Below, piece after piece: positions 17,056-26,609 of a stretch of 64,000 bases of DNA; position 1 is the first letter of the stretch; every line of letters starts with the position of its first letter. A program made the translations under genes and the position numbers. The notes below the pieces were generated by a model. That model was given only the letters and a program-made list of their open reading frames with translations, did no database searches and was not told the DNA's origin. Source of the DNA: Streptomyces sp. NBC_00457 (lineage in GTDB: Bacteria > Actinomycetota > Actinomycetes > Streptomycetales > Streptomycetaceae); assembly GCF_036014015.1 (NCBI RefSeq), contig NZ_CP107905.1, forward strand, positions 9,858,001 through 9,922,000, written 5' to 3'.

Positions 17056-19008
17056 CTACCGGGCCGGCTCTTCGCGCACGTCGGCGGCGCGCACGTACGC
17101 CACCCGGTGGCCGAACTGGATCTCGTAGTAGAGATCCTTCCCGACGATCACCTTGTGCGAGTCCGTCGCGAAGCCGACCGCGTAGTAGTACTCGCCCGGC
17201 ACCTTGTCACCCACCACGTACTTCTGCCCCGCGAGCAGTTTGTACGGCAGCGGCGACACCGCCTGCGCGGGCACATCCGCGGGATACGCCCCCGCTTCCG
17301 GGTACGCGCGTCCGTACACGGGAATCTGCGCCAGCCCGGCGTTGGGGGTGACGACGGCACCGGAGGCGTTCACCGCCGTCGGCTGCTTCTTCGGGTTCTT
17401 GAACCAGGCCTTCTGGCCCAGGTACCAGATCGCCGTCCAGTCGCCCTGCCGGCCCGCGACCGCGTACTGCTGGCCGGTGGAGACCCGCGAACCGATGTCG
17501 TTGACGTCGATCGTCGAGGCGTCCCCGGAGGGACGCAGACCGATGTCCTTGATCAGGGCGGAGTTCTCGTCGGGCTGGGAGTGCAGCCGTACCGCGCTGG
17601 AGCCGTGGGCCGGGCAGGGCTTGCCCTGCGCCGCGCAGCCCGTGAAGGCGGGGCGGTGGGCGGTGTAGTCGGGCAGGATCGTCAGCAGGCCCGCGCCGGC
17701 TCGCGCGGTGGTGCCGAAGGGGCGGCCGAGCAGGGTGAAGTAGTGCTGCCAGTCCCAGTAGGGGCCGGGGTCGGTGTGCATACCGGGGATGGCCGACGTG
17801 GTCGGGCCGGGCACGGTGTCGTGGCCGAGGATGTGCTGCCGGTCCAGCGGGATGCCGTACTTGGCGGCGAGGTACTTCACCAGGCGGGCCGACGTCCGGT
17901 ACATCGCCTCCGTGTACCAGGCGTCCGGGTTCGCCAGGAAGCCCTCGTGCTCCAGGCCGATCGACTTGGAGTTGATGTACCAGTTCCCGGCATGCCAGCC
18001 GACATCCTTGGCCTTGAGGTGCTGGGCGATGTGGCCGTCGGTGGAGCGCAGGCTGTAGTTCCACGACACATAGGTCGGGTCCTGCACCAGGTTGAGCACA
18101 CCCTCCCACGCGCCCTCCGTGTCGTGGATGACGATGTAGTCGATGCTCTGGGAGGCGGGCCGGTCGCCGAGGTCGTGGTTGCCGTAGTCGCCCTCGCCGA
18201 ACTGCTCGTACGGCGCCGGGATCCACTCGCAGGACACCGTCGTGGGGCACTCGGTCTCCGCGGCCGAGGCGTCCCGCAGCCCCGCCCGGTCCAGCTGCCC
18301 GGTCTCGGGGGCCAGGTCCGGCCGGGCGGCCAGGGTGATCTGCTGCCCCGTGTCCGTGGTGCGCCGTTCGCCGGTGCGGAGCACGTCGTACACGTCGTTC
18401 GCGTACGCCGCCGCCGTCGCCCGGTCGTCGGCGGCCGGGAAACGGGCCACCGCCCCGTACCAGTCCGCCGGATCGTCGCTGAGCGGCTCGCCCAGCTCCT
18501 TCTGGGCGGCGGCCAGGAGTGCCGCACCGCCCGCCACGTTGGCCGCCGGGTCCGTGCGCAGCTTCTCGGCCGCCAGGCCGGTCAGCTCGGCCGCCTTCGT
18601 CAACGTCGTGAGGCGGGCGGGGAGTTCGGTGCTTGCCGGCACCTCGGTCGTGGGCAGCAGGGGAGCGCGGGCGCTGTCGCCGCGGGCGTCCTCGGTGCCC
18701 TCGCTGTGGTGCGGGGCCTCGGCGGCCAGCGCGGTGCGGGCGTCGGTGAGGTGCATCGGGCCGTAGCCGCCTGCCACGCTCGGCGCCCCGCCGTGCGCGT
18801 CCCAGCGGGACTGGAGAAAGGAGACGCCGAGGAGCACGCTCTGCGGCACGTGGTACTGGGCGGAAGCCGCGGCGAACGCCTGCTGCAACCCGTCTGCCGA
18901 CGTCTCGGAGGGTGCCGCGCCGAGGAGCGGCAGGATGAGGGCCCCGGCGGCGACGGCCTGGGCGGCTCTGCGACGGCCTCGGTCGGGAGCGGTGGCGAAT
19001 CCTCGCAA
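17056..19008 (-). CDS. Secreted N-acetylmuramoyl-L-alanine amidase
   Basis: A 650-residue exported wall hydrolase. The TTG start at 19008 is supported by AGGAGG five bases upstream. The signal peptide is Arg-rich with an Ala/Leu core (AGALILPLLGAAP). Residues of about 40-200 look like a lysozyme-like or helical lattice (VPQSVLLGVSFLQSRWDAHGG, typical of SLT-type folds) and probably bind rather than cut. The Amidase_2 zinc domain spans about 280-430, with His295 in VIHDTEG, HILGHDTVPG and MHTDPGPYWDW as ligands or active-site residues. The C-terminal 200 residues hold SH3-like segments (YAVAGRQGDWTAIWYLGQKAWF). It would cleave the stem peptide from muramic acid during growth or sporulation. 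A possible promoter lies at 19066-19094. Confidence 0.88.
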   Translation of the reverse strand: MRGFATAPDRGRRRAAQAVAAGALILPLLGAAPSETSADGLQQAFAAASAQYHVPQSVLLGVSFLQSRWDAHGGAPSVAGGYGPMHLTDARTALAAEAPHHSEGTEDARGDSARAPLLPTTEVPASTELPARLTTLTKAAELTGLAAEKLRTDPAANVAGGAALLAAAQKELGEPLSDDPADWYGAVARFPAADDRATAAAYANDVYDVLRTGERRTTDTGQQITLAARPDLAPETGQLDRAGLRDASAAETECPTTVSCEWIPAPYEQFGEGDYGNHDLGDRPASQSIDYIVIHDTEGAWEGVLNLVQDPTYVSWNYSLRSTDGHIAQHLKAKDVGWHAGNWYINSKSIGLEHEGFLANPDAWYTEAMYRTSARLVKYLAAKYGIPLDRQHILGHDTVPGPTTSAIPGMHTDPGPYWDWQHYFTLLGRPFGTTARAGAGLLTILPDYTAHRPAFTGCAAQGKPCPAHGSSAVRLHSQPDENSALIKDIGLRPSGDASTIDVNDIGSRVSTGQQYAVAGRQGDWTAIWYLGQKAWFKNPKKQPTAVNASGAVVTPNAGLAQIPVYGRAYPEAGAYPADVPAQAVSPLPYKLLAGQKYVVGDKVPGEYYYAVGFATDSHKVIVGKDLYYEIQFGHRVAYVRAADVREEPAR

Positions 19009-19065
19009 AACAGCCTCCTGGGACGGACGAGTGCGATGAGCCGTGCGGGGGCCGGGCGTACGTCT

Positions 19066-19094
19066 GTGCTACCGGCCTGCCGACGATCCGTCAA
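19066..19094 (-). promoter_or_regulatory. Likely promoter of the amidase gene
   Basis: On the minus strand TTGACG (19094-19089), a 17-base spacer and TAGCAC (19071-19066), about 58 bases before the TTG start. Confidence 0.45.
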
Positions 19095-19174
19095 TCATGC
19101 CCAGAGAGAGGCGTTTTATCGTGTAATCGTAGGGTGTAGGGAGTTTCGCGGCGGTGGAATGCGGCCCATACGAA

Positions 19175-19213
19175 GATCCGCGGTACGCCGGTGTCCCGGG
19201 CGCACCGCGGATC
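19175..19213 (-). terminator. Hairpin terminator after the phosphotransferase gene
   Basis: GATCCGCGGT (19175-19184) and ACCGCGGATC (19204-19213) are perfect 10-base arms 11 bases beyond the stop at 19224. There is no T tract, as is common in Streptomyces. Confidence 0.6.
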
Positions 19214-19223
19214 GCCGTCCCCG

Positions 19224-20363
19224 TCAGCGAGTGCCGACCGCCGCGCGCACGGCCCGTCGGGCCAGTTGGCAGTCGTCGTGCAGCCGCCTGAGCAGCAGCC
19301 GCTGTTCCTCGCCGGACGGCGCAGCACCCGGGTGGGCCACTCCCGGTGCCGCCGGGGTCGTGTCGTGCATCGAACGCTGCACGGCCGTCTCATAGGTACG
19401 GATCTCACGCGTCAGGACGAGCATCAGGTTCACCAGGAAGGCGTCCCGCGAGGCCGGTCCCGCCGACTGCGCGATCTGGCTGATCTGCCGCCGGGCCACC
19501 GGTGCGTCCCCGAGGACCGACCACAGCGTCGCCAGGTCGTACCCGGGCAGATACCAGCCCGCGTGCTCCCAGTCCACCAGCACTGGACCGGCCGGTGACA
19601 GGAGGATGTTCGACAGCAGAGCGTCGCCGTGGCAGAACTGGCCCATCCCCTGCCGTCCCGCCGAGTGCGCGATGCCGTGCACCAGCTTCTGCAGATCGCC
19701 CATGTCCCGGTCGGTCAGCAGACCCAGCTCGTGGTACCGGGCGATGCGTGCCGCGTAGTCCAGCGGCGCGTCGAAGGTGCCCGCCGGTGGCCGCCAGGCG
19801 TTCAGCCGGCAGATCGCGCCGAGTGCCGCTCTGATGTCCGCACGCGGCGGGGCCTCGGCCGGGTGCCGCTGGAGGGCCGCCACCCGCCCCGGCATCCGCT
19901 CGATCACGAGCGTGCAGCTGTCCGGGTCCGCGGCGATCAGCCGGGGCACCCGCACGGGCGGGCGGTGCCGGACGAACGAGCGGTATGCGGCTATTTCGTG
20001 CTGGATGCGCTCGGCCCACGCTGGGGAGTGGTCCAGTAAACACTTCGCGACGGCCGTGCTGCGCCCCGTCGTCCCCACGAGGAGGACGGATCGTCCGCTG
20101 CGGCGCAGGACCTGGACCGGAGCGAACTCCGGGCAGATGCGATGCACCGACGCGACCGCCGTGCGCAGCTGCGTGCCCTGAGGGCCGGACAAGTCGAGTC
20201 TCCCGCTGAGCGGTTGGGTGCCGACCCCCGCGGCGCGCGGCGGCCGGCCCGCTCCGAGCCGGGGAGGCGCGGGACGCGCGGGGTCGAGGTAGGGGCCGCT
20301 GCCCGCAGGGCGGGGGCGCAGCGACCGGGGCGGGGCGGACACGGAGGACGATGCTGCGTACAT
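19224..20363 (-). CDS. Aminoglycoside phosphotransferase-family kinase
   Basis: A 379-residue protein from ATG 20363 (a GAAGGGA lies upstream, though distant). The kinase-like fold is shown by the N-lobe [26 protein letters not shown], the catalytic loop [16 protein letters not shown] (HGD...N) and the metal motif [16 protein letters not shown]. Such proteins phosphorylate small molecules (aminoglycosides, choline, homoserine, sugars), and the substrate cannot be told. The first 70 residues are Pro/Arg-rich and low-complexity. It diverges from the Nsd-type regulator. Confidence 0.8.
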   Translation of the reverse strand: MYAASSSVSAPPRSLRPRPAGSGPYLDPARPAPPRLGAGRPPRAAGVGTQPLSGRLDLSGPQGTQLRTAVASVHRICPEFAPVQVLRRSGRSVLLVGTTGRSTAVAKCLLDHSPAWAERIQHEIAAYRSFVRHRPPVRVPRLIAADPDSCTLVIERMPGRVAALQRHPAEAPPRADIRAALGAICRLNAWRPPAGTFDAPLDYAARIARYHELGLLTDRDMGDLQKLVHGIAHSAGRQGMGQFCHGDALLSNILLSPAGPVLVDWEHAGWYLPGYDLATLWSVLGDAPVARRQISQIAQSAGPASRDAFLVNLMLVLTREIRTYETAVQRSMHDTTPAAPGVAHPGAAPSGEEQRLLLRRLHDDCQLARRAVRAAVGTR

Positions 20364-20507
20364 GGGCGAAACAGATCCCTTCGTGTGCCTGCGACGACAA
20401 TGCGCTACCCGGCCCGGCCCCTCGGGTGCACCCTGGGGAATGTCCCTCGGCAACCGGGTCGGGGTGGCGCGTTCCTACCTGACACCCGTCGCCCAGTGGC
20501 ACACCAT

Positions 20508-20537
20508 CTGGCGCACCCTGGCGAACCCTGGCGAATA
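20508..20537. repeat. Three tandem 10-base repeats upstream of the Nsd-type gene
   Basis: CTGGCGCACC, CTGGCGAACC and CTGGCGAATA stand head to tail at exactly one helical turn, 60-90 bases upstream of the GTG at 20597. They could be stacked binding sites for a regulator. Confidence 0.5.
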
Positions 20538-20596
20538 GTCGCCCGGCAAGTCTCACCGGGCTACTGTCAACTCAGCCGAGAACCTGGGGGCTTGAC

Positions 20597-22084
20597 GTGA
20601 GCGGAGAACCCAACACCCGACTGTCGGACCTGTTCGGCCTGGCCGGCTGGTCCAAAGGTGAACTCGCGAGGCTGGTCAACCGGCAGGCGGCGGCCATGGG
20701 CCACCCCCAGCTGTCGACCGACACCTCCCGGGTGCGGCGGTGGATCGACATGGGAGAGATCCCGCGCGATCCCGTGCCGCGGGTGCTGGCGGCCCTGTTC
20801 ACAGAGCGTCTCGGCCGTGTCGTGACCATCGAGGACCTCGGTCTGGTCCGGCACGGGCGTACGGGGAAACGGCAGAGCGGCGGGAGTGTGGAACATCCCG
20901 ACGGTGTGCCGTGGGCGCCCGAACGGACTGCCGCGGTCCTCACCGAATTCACGGGAATGGACCTCATGCTCAACCGACGCGGCTTGGTGGGCGCGGGTGC
21001 CGCGCTCGCCGCGGGATCAGCACTCAGCAGCGCCATGCACGACTGGCTGCACACCGATCCGACCCTCTCGTCCGACGCTCCCGACATCGACCATCCCCTG
21101 CACGCCGACCCCGCTGGGTTCGACCGCTATGAGGCCGCCCCCATCGGGTCGCAGGAGATCGAGGAACTGGAGCGCTCGGTCGAGGTGTTCCGAGCCTGGG
21201 ACGCGGCCCGCGGCGGCGGGCTGCAACGCAAGGCCGTCGTGGGTCAGCTCAACGAGGTGGGCGGCATGCTCGCCTACCGTCACCCCGATCACCTCCAGCG
21301 GCGCCTGTGGGGCGTCGCCGCCAACCTCGCCGTTCTCGCGGGCTGGATGTCGCACGACGTCGGCCTGGAGCCCACGGCCCAGAAGTACTTCGTCATCGCC
21401 GCCCATGCGGCCCGTGAGGGCGGCGACCGGCCCCGCGCCGGGGAGGCGCTCTCCCGAGCGGCTCGCCAGATGGTGCACCTGGGCCGGCCCGACGACGCAC
21501 TCGACCTGATGAAGCTCGCCCAGTCCGGCTCCGGCGAAGAGGTGCTGCCGCGCACCCGGGCGATGCTGTACACCATCGAGGCCTGGGCACAGGCGTCGAT
21601 GGGCAAGGGGCAGGCGATGCGCCGCACCCTCGGACAGGCGGAGGATCTCTTCGTCTCCGACCGGGGCGATGTGCCGCCGCCGAGCTGGATGCAGATGTTC
21701 AAGGAGGAGGACCTGTACGGCATGCAGGCCCTGGCCTACCGCACGCTGGCCGAGCACGAGCCGGGCGCGGCCGTGCACGCCCGGCACTATGCGGAGAAGG
21801 CCCTGGCCCTGCGGGTCGACGGGCGGCAGCGGTCGAAGATCTTCGACTATCTGTCCATGGCCTCCGCCTGCTTCATCTCCGACGACCCCGAACAGGCCGA
21901 CAGGTACGCGCGGTTGGCCCTGATGTCGATGGGCTCCAACTCCTCCCATCGCACCTGGGACCGGCTGCGCCAGATGTACCGGCTCACCGCCGAGTACTCC
22001 AGCTATCCGAGGATCAGCGAACTGCGAGAGGAGATCAAGCTCGCGCTGCCGAAGCCGAAGAGCGGCAACAGCGCACGGGCATAG
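20597..22084 (+). CDS. NsdA/NsdB-type TPR regulator of development and antibiotic production
   Basis: A 495-residue protein. The N-terminus (LFGLAGWSKGELARLVNRQA, then TDTSRVRRWIDMGEIPRDPV) is the helix-turn-helix-like region of the NsdA/NsdB family. LNRRGLVGAGAALAAGSALS follows, then TPR-like helical repeats (about 190-480). NsdA and NsdB of S. coelicolor repress antibiotic production and, for NsdA, sporulation. The sequence is closer to what I remember of NsdB, but I cannot separate the two safely. The GTG start has GGGGG-type spacing upstream. Three 10-base repeats precede the gene, and its stop lies three bases from the convergent PP2C gene. Confidence 0.78.
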   Translation: MSGEPNTRLSDLFGLAGWSKGELARLVNRQAAAMGHPQLSTDTSRVRRWIDMGEIPRDPVPRVLAALFTERLGRVVTIEDLGLVRHGRTGKRQSGGSVEHPDGVPWAPERTAAVLTEFTGMDLMLNRRGLVGAGAALAAGSALSSAMHDWLHTDPTLSSDAPDIDHPLHADPAGFDRYEAAPIGSQEIEELERSVEVFRAWDAARGGGLQRKAVVGQLNEVGGMLAYRHPDHLQRRLWGVAANLAVLAGWMSHDVGLEPTAQKYFVIAAHAAREGGDRPRAGEALSRAARQMVHLGRPDDALDLMKLAQSGSGEEVLPRTRAMLYTIEAWAQASMGKGQAMRRTLGQAEDLFVSDRGDVPPPSWMQMFKEEDLYGMQALAYRTLAEHEPGAAVHARHYAEKALALRVDGRQRSKIFDYLSMASACFISDDPEQADRYARLALMSMGSNSSHRTWDRLRQMYRLTAEYSSYPRISELREEIKLALPKPKSGNSARA

Positions 22085-22087
22085 GTG

Positions 22088-23518
22088 TCAGTCGGCCACC
22101 CGGGCGATGAGCACGCAGGCGTCGTCCTCGCGCTCGAACTCGCCCAGTTCCTCCACGACCGTCCGTACGCAGTCCTGTGCGGTGCGCGCCTCGCGGAAGC
22201 GGGGGGCCAGGTCGAGGAGCCGATGCACGGCCTCATCCCGGCTGCGCCTGGGCACCAGCCCGTCGGTGTACAGCATCAGCAGGTCGCCCGCGTCGAGCGT
22301 CACTTCGGCCTGCTCGTAGGCGGCGCCCGAGGTCGCACCGAGCAGGACGCCGTCCGGCGCGTCCAGTGGGCGCCCCGTCCCGTTGCGGAACAGCAGCGGG
22401 GCGGGGTGTCCTGCTTGCGCCCAGGACAGCGTGCGGGTGGCGGGACGGTAGCGGCAGCAGACGGCACTGCCCAGGGCCGGCTGCACGGTGGCGTCGAGCA
22501 ACTGATTGAGCAAGGACATCAGCCGGCCGGGCTCGGTGCCCGCCATCGCCATCCCGCGCAGCGCGCCGAGCAGCATCGCCATGCCGGACGTCACGGCGAC
22601 GCCGTGTCCGGTCAGGTCGCCCACGCTCAACAGTGTGTCGCCGTCGGCCAGTTGGATCGCGTCGTACCAGTCACCGCCGATCAACGCGCTCGTCGACGAG
22701 GGGAGGTAGTGCGCCGCGAGATCCAGGCTCTCGGCGCCCTGGTGCGGGAGTCGCAGGGAACCGCGCCACGGCGGCAGCACGGCCTCCTGCAACTCGACCG
22801 CCAGCCGGTGCTCGGACTGCGCATGCTGCCGGTGGCGTTGCAGCGAGTCACGGGTCTCGCTCACCGCCCGCTGGCTGCGCCGCAGTTCGCTGACGTCACG
22901 CAGCACGGCCCACATCGAGGCGGTGCTGCCGTCGGCGTCGAGCACGGGCTCGCCCATCATGTGCACGGTCCGTACGTCGCCGTCCGGGCGTACGACGCGG
23001 AACTCCCCGTCGATCGGCTTCGCGTCGACGAGGCAGTCGGTGACCATCGCCGTCAGCTTCGGCCGGTCCTCGTCGAACACCAGGGACGGGAGCTCGTCGA
23101 GGGTGAGCGGGGGAGCGGCGGGGTCGCGGCCCAGGATCTGGAAGAGCTCACCGGACCAACTGGCCTCGTCCGTCAGCAGGTTCCACTCGGCGCTGCCGAC
23201 CCGGCTGAGCAGCGAGTCGCGCCGGGGAGCGGGCGGCACGGCACGGACCGCGGACACCGGCTCCGACGCCATCGGCACGGGCGGCGGGCCTTCCCGCAAC
23301 TGCGCCAAGTGGGCGTCCAGGTCGTTGAGTTGGTGCAGTGCCAGGTCGTACAGGGCGCGCTGCCACCGGTCCTGCGGATCCGATCCTTCGCTCTGCGCGT
23401 CCCGCCGTACGGCGTCCACGTCGCCCTTGAGCCGTCGCGTCTGCGATATGAGCGCGTCGACCGAGCCGCGTCCGGGCGGCTGGGCGGCTGGGCGGTCCGC
23501 GGAGAGATGGGACGGCAT
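22088..23518 (-). CDS. PAS domain-containing SpoIIE/PP2C-type serine phosphatase
   Basis: A 476-residue cytosolic protein. The order is an N-terminal coiled coil (about 15-80), a PAS fold (about 105-215; AEWNLLTDEASWS, GEFRVVRPDGDVRTVHMMGEPV), a short coiled linker, and a PP2C SpoIIE domain (about 250-476). The metal-binding motifs GGDWYDA, VGDLTGHGVA, YTDGLVPRR and DDACVLIARV are all intact, so it should be active. It has no HATPase_c kinase domain. Such proteins dephosphorylate anti-anti-sigma factors to release SigB-like sigma factors; the PAS domain is the sensor. ATG has GGAG upstream. Confidence 0.9.
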   Translation of the reverse strand: MPSHLSADRPAAQPPGRGSVDALISQTRRLKGDVDAVRRDAQSEGSDPQDRWQRALYDLALHQLNDLDAHLAQLREGPPPVPMASEPVSAVRAVPPAPRRDSLLSRVGSAEWNLLTDEASWSGELFQILGRDPAAPPLTLDELPSLVFDEDRPKLTAMVTDCLVDAKPIDGEFRVVRPDGDVRTVHMMGEPVLDADGSTASMWAVLRDVSELRRSQRAVSETRDSLQRHRQHAQSEHRLAVELQEAVLPPWRGSLRLPHQGAESLDLAAHYLPSSTSALIGGDWYDAIQLADGDTLLSVGDLTGHGVAVTSGMAMLLGALRGMAMAGTEPGRLMSLLNQLLDATVQPALGSAVCCRYRPATRTLSWAQAGHPAPLLFRNGTGRPLDAPDGVLLGATSGAAYEQAEVTLDAGDLLMLYTDGLVPRRSRDEAVHRLLDLAPRFREARTAQDCVRTVVEELGEFEREDDACVLIARVAD

Positions 23519-23921
23519 CAGGCACTCCGAGGGGGGACGGTACGAGCAAGGCGGACGGAGGGACCGCTACGACTGTTGCACAGCCCGCGACGCGCTGTAA
23601 GGGATTTGGCAACACACGATCCGGTGGTGCTTCTGGCATATGCCACAGTCTTCATGGCCTGCTTGCGCGGTGCGAATGGAGTACGTCGCCGAGGGGGTGC
23701 GCCGTAGGCGGCATACGTGACTTGACTGATGGTCGACGGGTTCGGGTCGACGTTCAACTACGTGTTCGACGCGTGTTTGTTCTATGGGTGGGGTCGACCG
23801 TTCGGATGTGATGCAGGTCACACCCTTGATTTCGGGTTTCCCGTAATGCAAACGGCGTCTGCGGGGTCGTAAGAGACACCGGCACAACGGGCCGACCTCT
23901 CACCCGCAGTGGAGACCGACG
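23519..23921. other. Divergent regulatory region between the phosphatase and the SsgA-like gene
   Basis: These 403 bases hold no gene. The DNA is AT-richer than its surroundings. It has a Crp-type site at 23807-23822 and several GGGTCGAC repeats (about 23735-23800). It must contain the promoters of both flanking genes; no -10/-35 pair stands out. Confidence 0.5.
23807..23822. promoter_or_regulatory. Crp-type binding site
   Basis: TGTGA-TGCAGG-TCACA is an exact match to the TGTGA-N6-TCACA Crp consensus and to the GTG-N6-GNCAC form used by Streptomyces Crp. It is centred about 107 bases upstream of the SsgA-like start. Confidence 0.65.
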
Positions 23922-24335
23922 ATGGACATCAGCCTCGAGCAGCCCGCACGCGCCCTCCTGATCACCGCCGATGGGGAGGAACTTCCTGTCTCCGCCACCC
24001 TTCGTTATACCGTCGCGGACCCGCTGGCCGTGCACATCGACTTCCCGCCCGAGGCCGCACTCGACGGTGAGTGCGTCACCTGGACCTTCGGGCGGGCCTT
24101 GCTGGAGGCCGGTCTGCGCGGCCCGGCCGGCAGTGGCGACGTGCACATCTGGCCGTGCGGCCGGGACCGGACGATCCTGGAGTTCCACTCGCCGTACGGG
24201 CTGGCGCTGCTCCAGTTCCGCACGCCCGCCCTGCGTCGCTTCCTGCTGCGGACGTACGCCGTGGTCGCGTCGGGGCAGGAGGACGTCGGCGCGGCCGTCG
24301 ACCGCGGGCTGAGCGCGCTGTTCGGGAGTGTCTGA
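23922..24335 (+). CDS. SsgA-like sporulation and cell-division protein (SALP)
   Basis: A 137-residue protein of the actinomycete-specific SsgA family: an RYTVADPLAVHIDF strand, WTFGRALLEAGLRGPAGSGDVHIWP, then RTILEFHSPYGLALLQ and FLLRTY. SALPs steer septum placement and wall remodelling during sporulation through SsgB and FtsZ or through autolysins. Which paralogue (SsgA-G) this is cannot be decided from the sequence alone, but it is not SsgB as I remember it. GGAG precedes the ATG. A Crp-type site lies upstream. It ends five bases from the convergent dehydrogenase gene. Confidence 0.9.
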   Translation: MDISLEQPARALLITADGEELPVSATLRYTVADPLAVHIDFPPEAALDGECVTWTFGRALLEAGLRGPAGSGDVHIWPCGRDRTILEFHSPYGLALLQFRTPALRRFLLRTYAVVASGQEDVGAAVDRGLSALFGSV

Positions 24336-24340
24336 CAGCC

Positions 24341-25360
24341 TCAATGGCCGGCGTACAGGTCCGGGCGTGGGGCGAGGTCCACGGTCGTGCGGTCGCCGGT
24401 CTCCAGGGACCGGACCCCGGCCTCGGCGACCACCGAGGCCGCATAGCCGTCCCAGGCGGCGGGACCGGCGACCCGGCCCTGCCGGGTGGCGTCGACCCAG
24501 GCCTGCACTTCGCGGTCGTAGGCGTCGGCGAACCGTACGAGGTAGTCCTGCGGGACCTCTTCGCGCGCCCCGCCGTCGGCGGTGACGAGCATGGTGTGCC
24601 CCTCGCCGACCCGGGCGCTGCCCCGTTCGCAGACGGCCTCGCAGCGCACCTGGTAGCCGAAGCCGCAGTTGACGAAGACCTCCACGTCGACGAGAGCGCC
24701 GTGCTCGGTCTCGAAAAGCACGAACTGCGGGTCCAGCAGCCCCTCGGGGGCGTCGGCGGAGGACCGTGAACGCGGCACGGTCACCGCGGTCAGCTCCTGG
24801 CCGAGAAGCCAGCGGGCGGCATCGATCTCGTGCGAGACCGAGCTGTTGATCAGCATCGCGGAGGTGAAGCCGGGCGGGGAGGACACATTGCGGTGGATGC
24901 AGTGCAGCATCAGTGGACGCCCCAACCGCCCGTCGTCCAGCAGCGACTTGAGCTGCCGGTACTCGGCGTCGTACCGCCGCATGAACCCGATCTGTGCCAG
25001 CCGCCGCCCGAGTCGCGCCTCCGCCTCCACGACGCGGAGTGCGCCCGTGGAGTCCGGCACCATGGGCTTCTCGCACAGCACCGGAAGGCCGCGCGCGAAC
25101 GCCGCGAGCAGTGCCTCCTCGTGTGCCGGGCCGGGCGAGGCGATCAGTACGGCGTCGACGCCGGGCGCATCGAGCGCGGCCGCCGTCTCGGCATGCACCG
25201 CGATCCCGTCGATTCCGGCGACCGCCGCCTTGGCCCGCGCGGTGTCGGGGTCGGCCACGGCGGCGACACGCGCGCCGCTCACCACGTACTCAAGCCGACG
25301 TATGTGGTCGGCCCCCATGTGCCCGGCACCCAGTACCGCCACGCCCAACAGGTCTCCCAC
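24341..25360 (-). CDS. Gfo/Idh/MocA-family oxidoreductase (inositol dehydrogenase-like)
   Basis: A 339-residue NAD(P)-dependent sugar or inositol dehydrogenase from GTG 25360 (GGGAG upstream); longer open frames to the left are shadows. The N-terminal Rossmann motif [13 protein letters not shown] is followed by LCEKPM with the catalytic Lys, FMRRYD, and [15 protein letters not shown] in the substrate domain. The motifs fit inositol 2-dehydrogenase (IolG/MI-dehydrogenase) best, but related deoxy-sugar dehydrogenases share them. No other inositol genes are adjacent. Confidence 0.85.
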   Translation of the reverse strand: MGDLLGVAVLGAGHMGADHIRRLEYVVSGARVAAVADPDTARAKAAVAGIDGIAVHAETAAALDAPGVDAVLIASPGPAHEEALLAAFARGLPVLCEKPMVPDSTGALRVVEAEARLGRRLAQIGFMRRYDAEYRQLKSLLDDGRLGRPLMLHCIHRNVSSPPGFTSAMLINSSVSHEIDAARWLLGQELTAVTVPRSRSSADAPEGLLDPQFVLFETEHGALVDVEVFVNCGFGYQVRCEAVCERGSARVGEGHTMLVTADGGAREEVPQDYLVRFADAYDREVQAWVDATRQGRVAGPAAWDGYAASVVAEAGVRSLETGDRTTVDLAPRPDLYAGH

Positions 25361-25422
25361 GTGCGCACTCCCTTGTCGCCGACTGTCCCCGGCGAAGGGT
25401 AGACGCGACAGGCGCCGGAGCG

Positions 25423-26517
25423 TCAGTAGCGCAGCACGCCCGCGATCCCCTGGGCGTCCCGCAGCGTGCCGTCCGGTACGAAGCGGACCTCGGCGCCGGT
25501 CTCCAGGCACTGCTCGACGATCTCGTCCACGATGTCCTCGCGGGCGTCGAGGTCGCCGCTCTCGGCCGGGATCAGGTGATCGCCGTCGTCGCGGACCGTC
25601 GCCCGGTAGTTCTCCTCGACGGCGAGCAGCCGCACCCGTGCCTCGCGGGCGTTCTGCCAGACCTCGTCGAGGCCGGCCGCGAACGCCCGCCGCCCGCGCG
25701 CCGATTCGAGTTCCCGCGCGACCTCGTCGGTGCTCTTGCGGTCCTGGGCGGCGACGATCGGCCGGACCGCCTGCCAGACGGCTTCGTGCGTGCCGTGCGC
25801 GAGGCCGCCGTGCGGGATGTGCACCGCGTCCTTGGTGACCGTTCCGATCTCGTCCAGCGCGGACAGCGCCGCCTGCTCGCCGGTGATGTAGAGCGGGCGT
25901 GCGTCGTCCTTGAGGACCGCGCTCACCGCGGTGTCGGCGTCGCGCAGGAAGTGGCGGGTGCCCTCGTCGCGGAAGGTGCTCGGCAGATCGCCGATCCGCT
26001 CCTGCCGCTCGGCGTCGAAGTTGTCGAAGGACCGCGTCAGCGGGAAACCGCCGGTGCGGACCTCGGTGACGCGGTCCGTGCCGCCGCTCCACAGCGTGAC
26101 GCGGTCGGCGGAGACCGACAGCACCCAGAACGGCCGCTCGGCCGCCTGCGCCGAGACGAGGTTGCGGGTCAGGAAGGTGTCGGCCAGCACCACCCGCTCG
26201 GGCACCGGACGGGCGAGCGACCACACCTGGTGCTCACCCGGCGCGGCGAAGATCACCAGGCCGTCCTCGGCATGCGTGAGGTCTACCTCGGCGAGGGCCT
26301 GGTCGAGCTGTCGTTCGACCTCGGCACGCCGGTCCCGGCTGACCGCGGGATCGGACTCCAGCTGCTTCTTGGCCGCGGCCACGACATTGCGCAGCCGTAC
26401 CGGGTCCTGGGCCTTCTCCGGCTCACGGCGGTGCGTCGGCGTCAGCACGGACACCGCCGGATAAGGGCGCGGACGGCGCAGCTCGGTGAGGGTCGCGGGG
26501 CTGAGTGCGTGCTCCAT
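25423..26517 (-). CDS. Bacterial archaeo-eukaryotic release factor (baeRF) family protein
   Basis: A 364-residue protein from ATG 26517. The N-terminal domain begins [21 protein letters not shown] with a long helix to [19 protein letters not shown]. The central eRF1 domain 2-like part has [20 protein letters not shown] and a [16 protein letters not shown] strand-helix. The C-terminal part holds [15 protein letters not shown] and ends GIAGVLRY. These are features of baeRF proteins, proposed to act on stalled or resting ribosomes; the exact subfamily is uncertain. There is no ribosome binding site, and TATCGT lies just upstream, so a leaderless message is possible. Confidence 0.65.
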   Translation of the reverse strand: MEHALSPATLTELRRPRPYPAVSVLTPTHRREPEKAQDPVRLRNVVAAAKKQLESDPAVSRDRRAEVERQLDQALAEVDLTHAEDGLVIFAAPGEHQVWSLARPVPERVVLADTFLTRNLVSAQAAERPFWVLSVSADRVTLWSGGTDRVTEVRTGGFPLTRSFDNFDAERQERIGDLPSTFRDEGTRHFLRDADTAVSAVLKDDARPLYITGEQAALSALDEIGTVTKDAVHIPHGGLAHGTHEAVWQAVRPIVAAQDRKSTDEVARELESARGRRAFAAGLDEVWQNAREARVRLLAVEENYRATVRDDGDHLIPAESGDLDAREDIVDEIVEQCLETGAEVRFVPDGTLRDAQGIAGVLRY

Positions 26518-26609
26518 ATCAGCACGATAGGCCCGATTCACCGATCGGGCACTTGGGGTAACTCGGCCGGACATCACGGGTGATTCGCTGTCAGGCTCTG
26601 ACCCGGACT

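Noticed and set aside
17107..19395. 762-codon open frame on the plus strand
   Set aside because: Antisense to the secreted amidase, composition dominated by Val/Gly/Arg; no motif.
25361..26224. In-frame extension upstream of the Gfo/Idh/MocA gene
   Set aside because: It overlaps the baeRF gene in another frame; the Rossmann start and ribosome binding site are at 25360.
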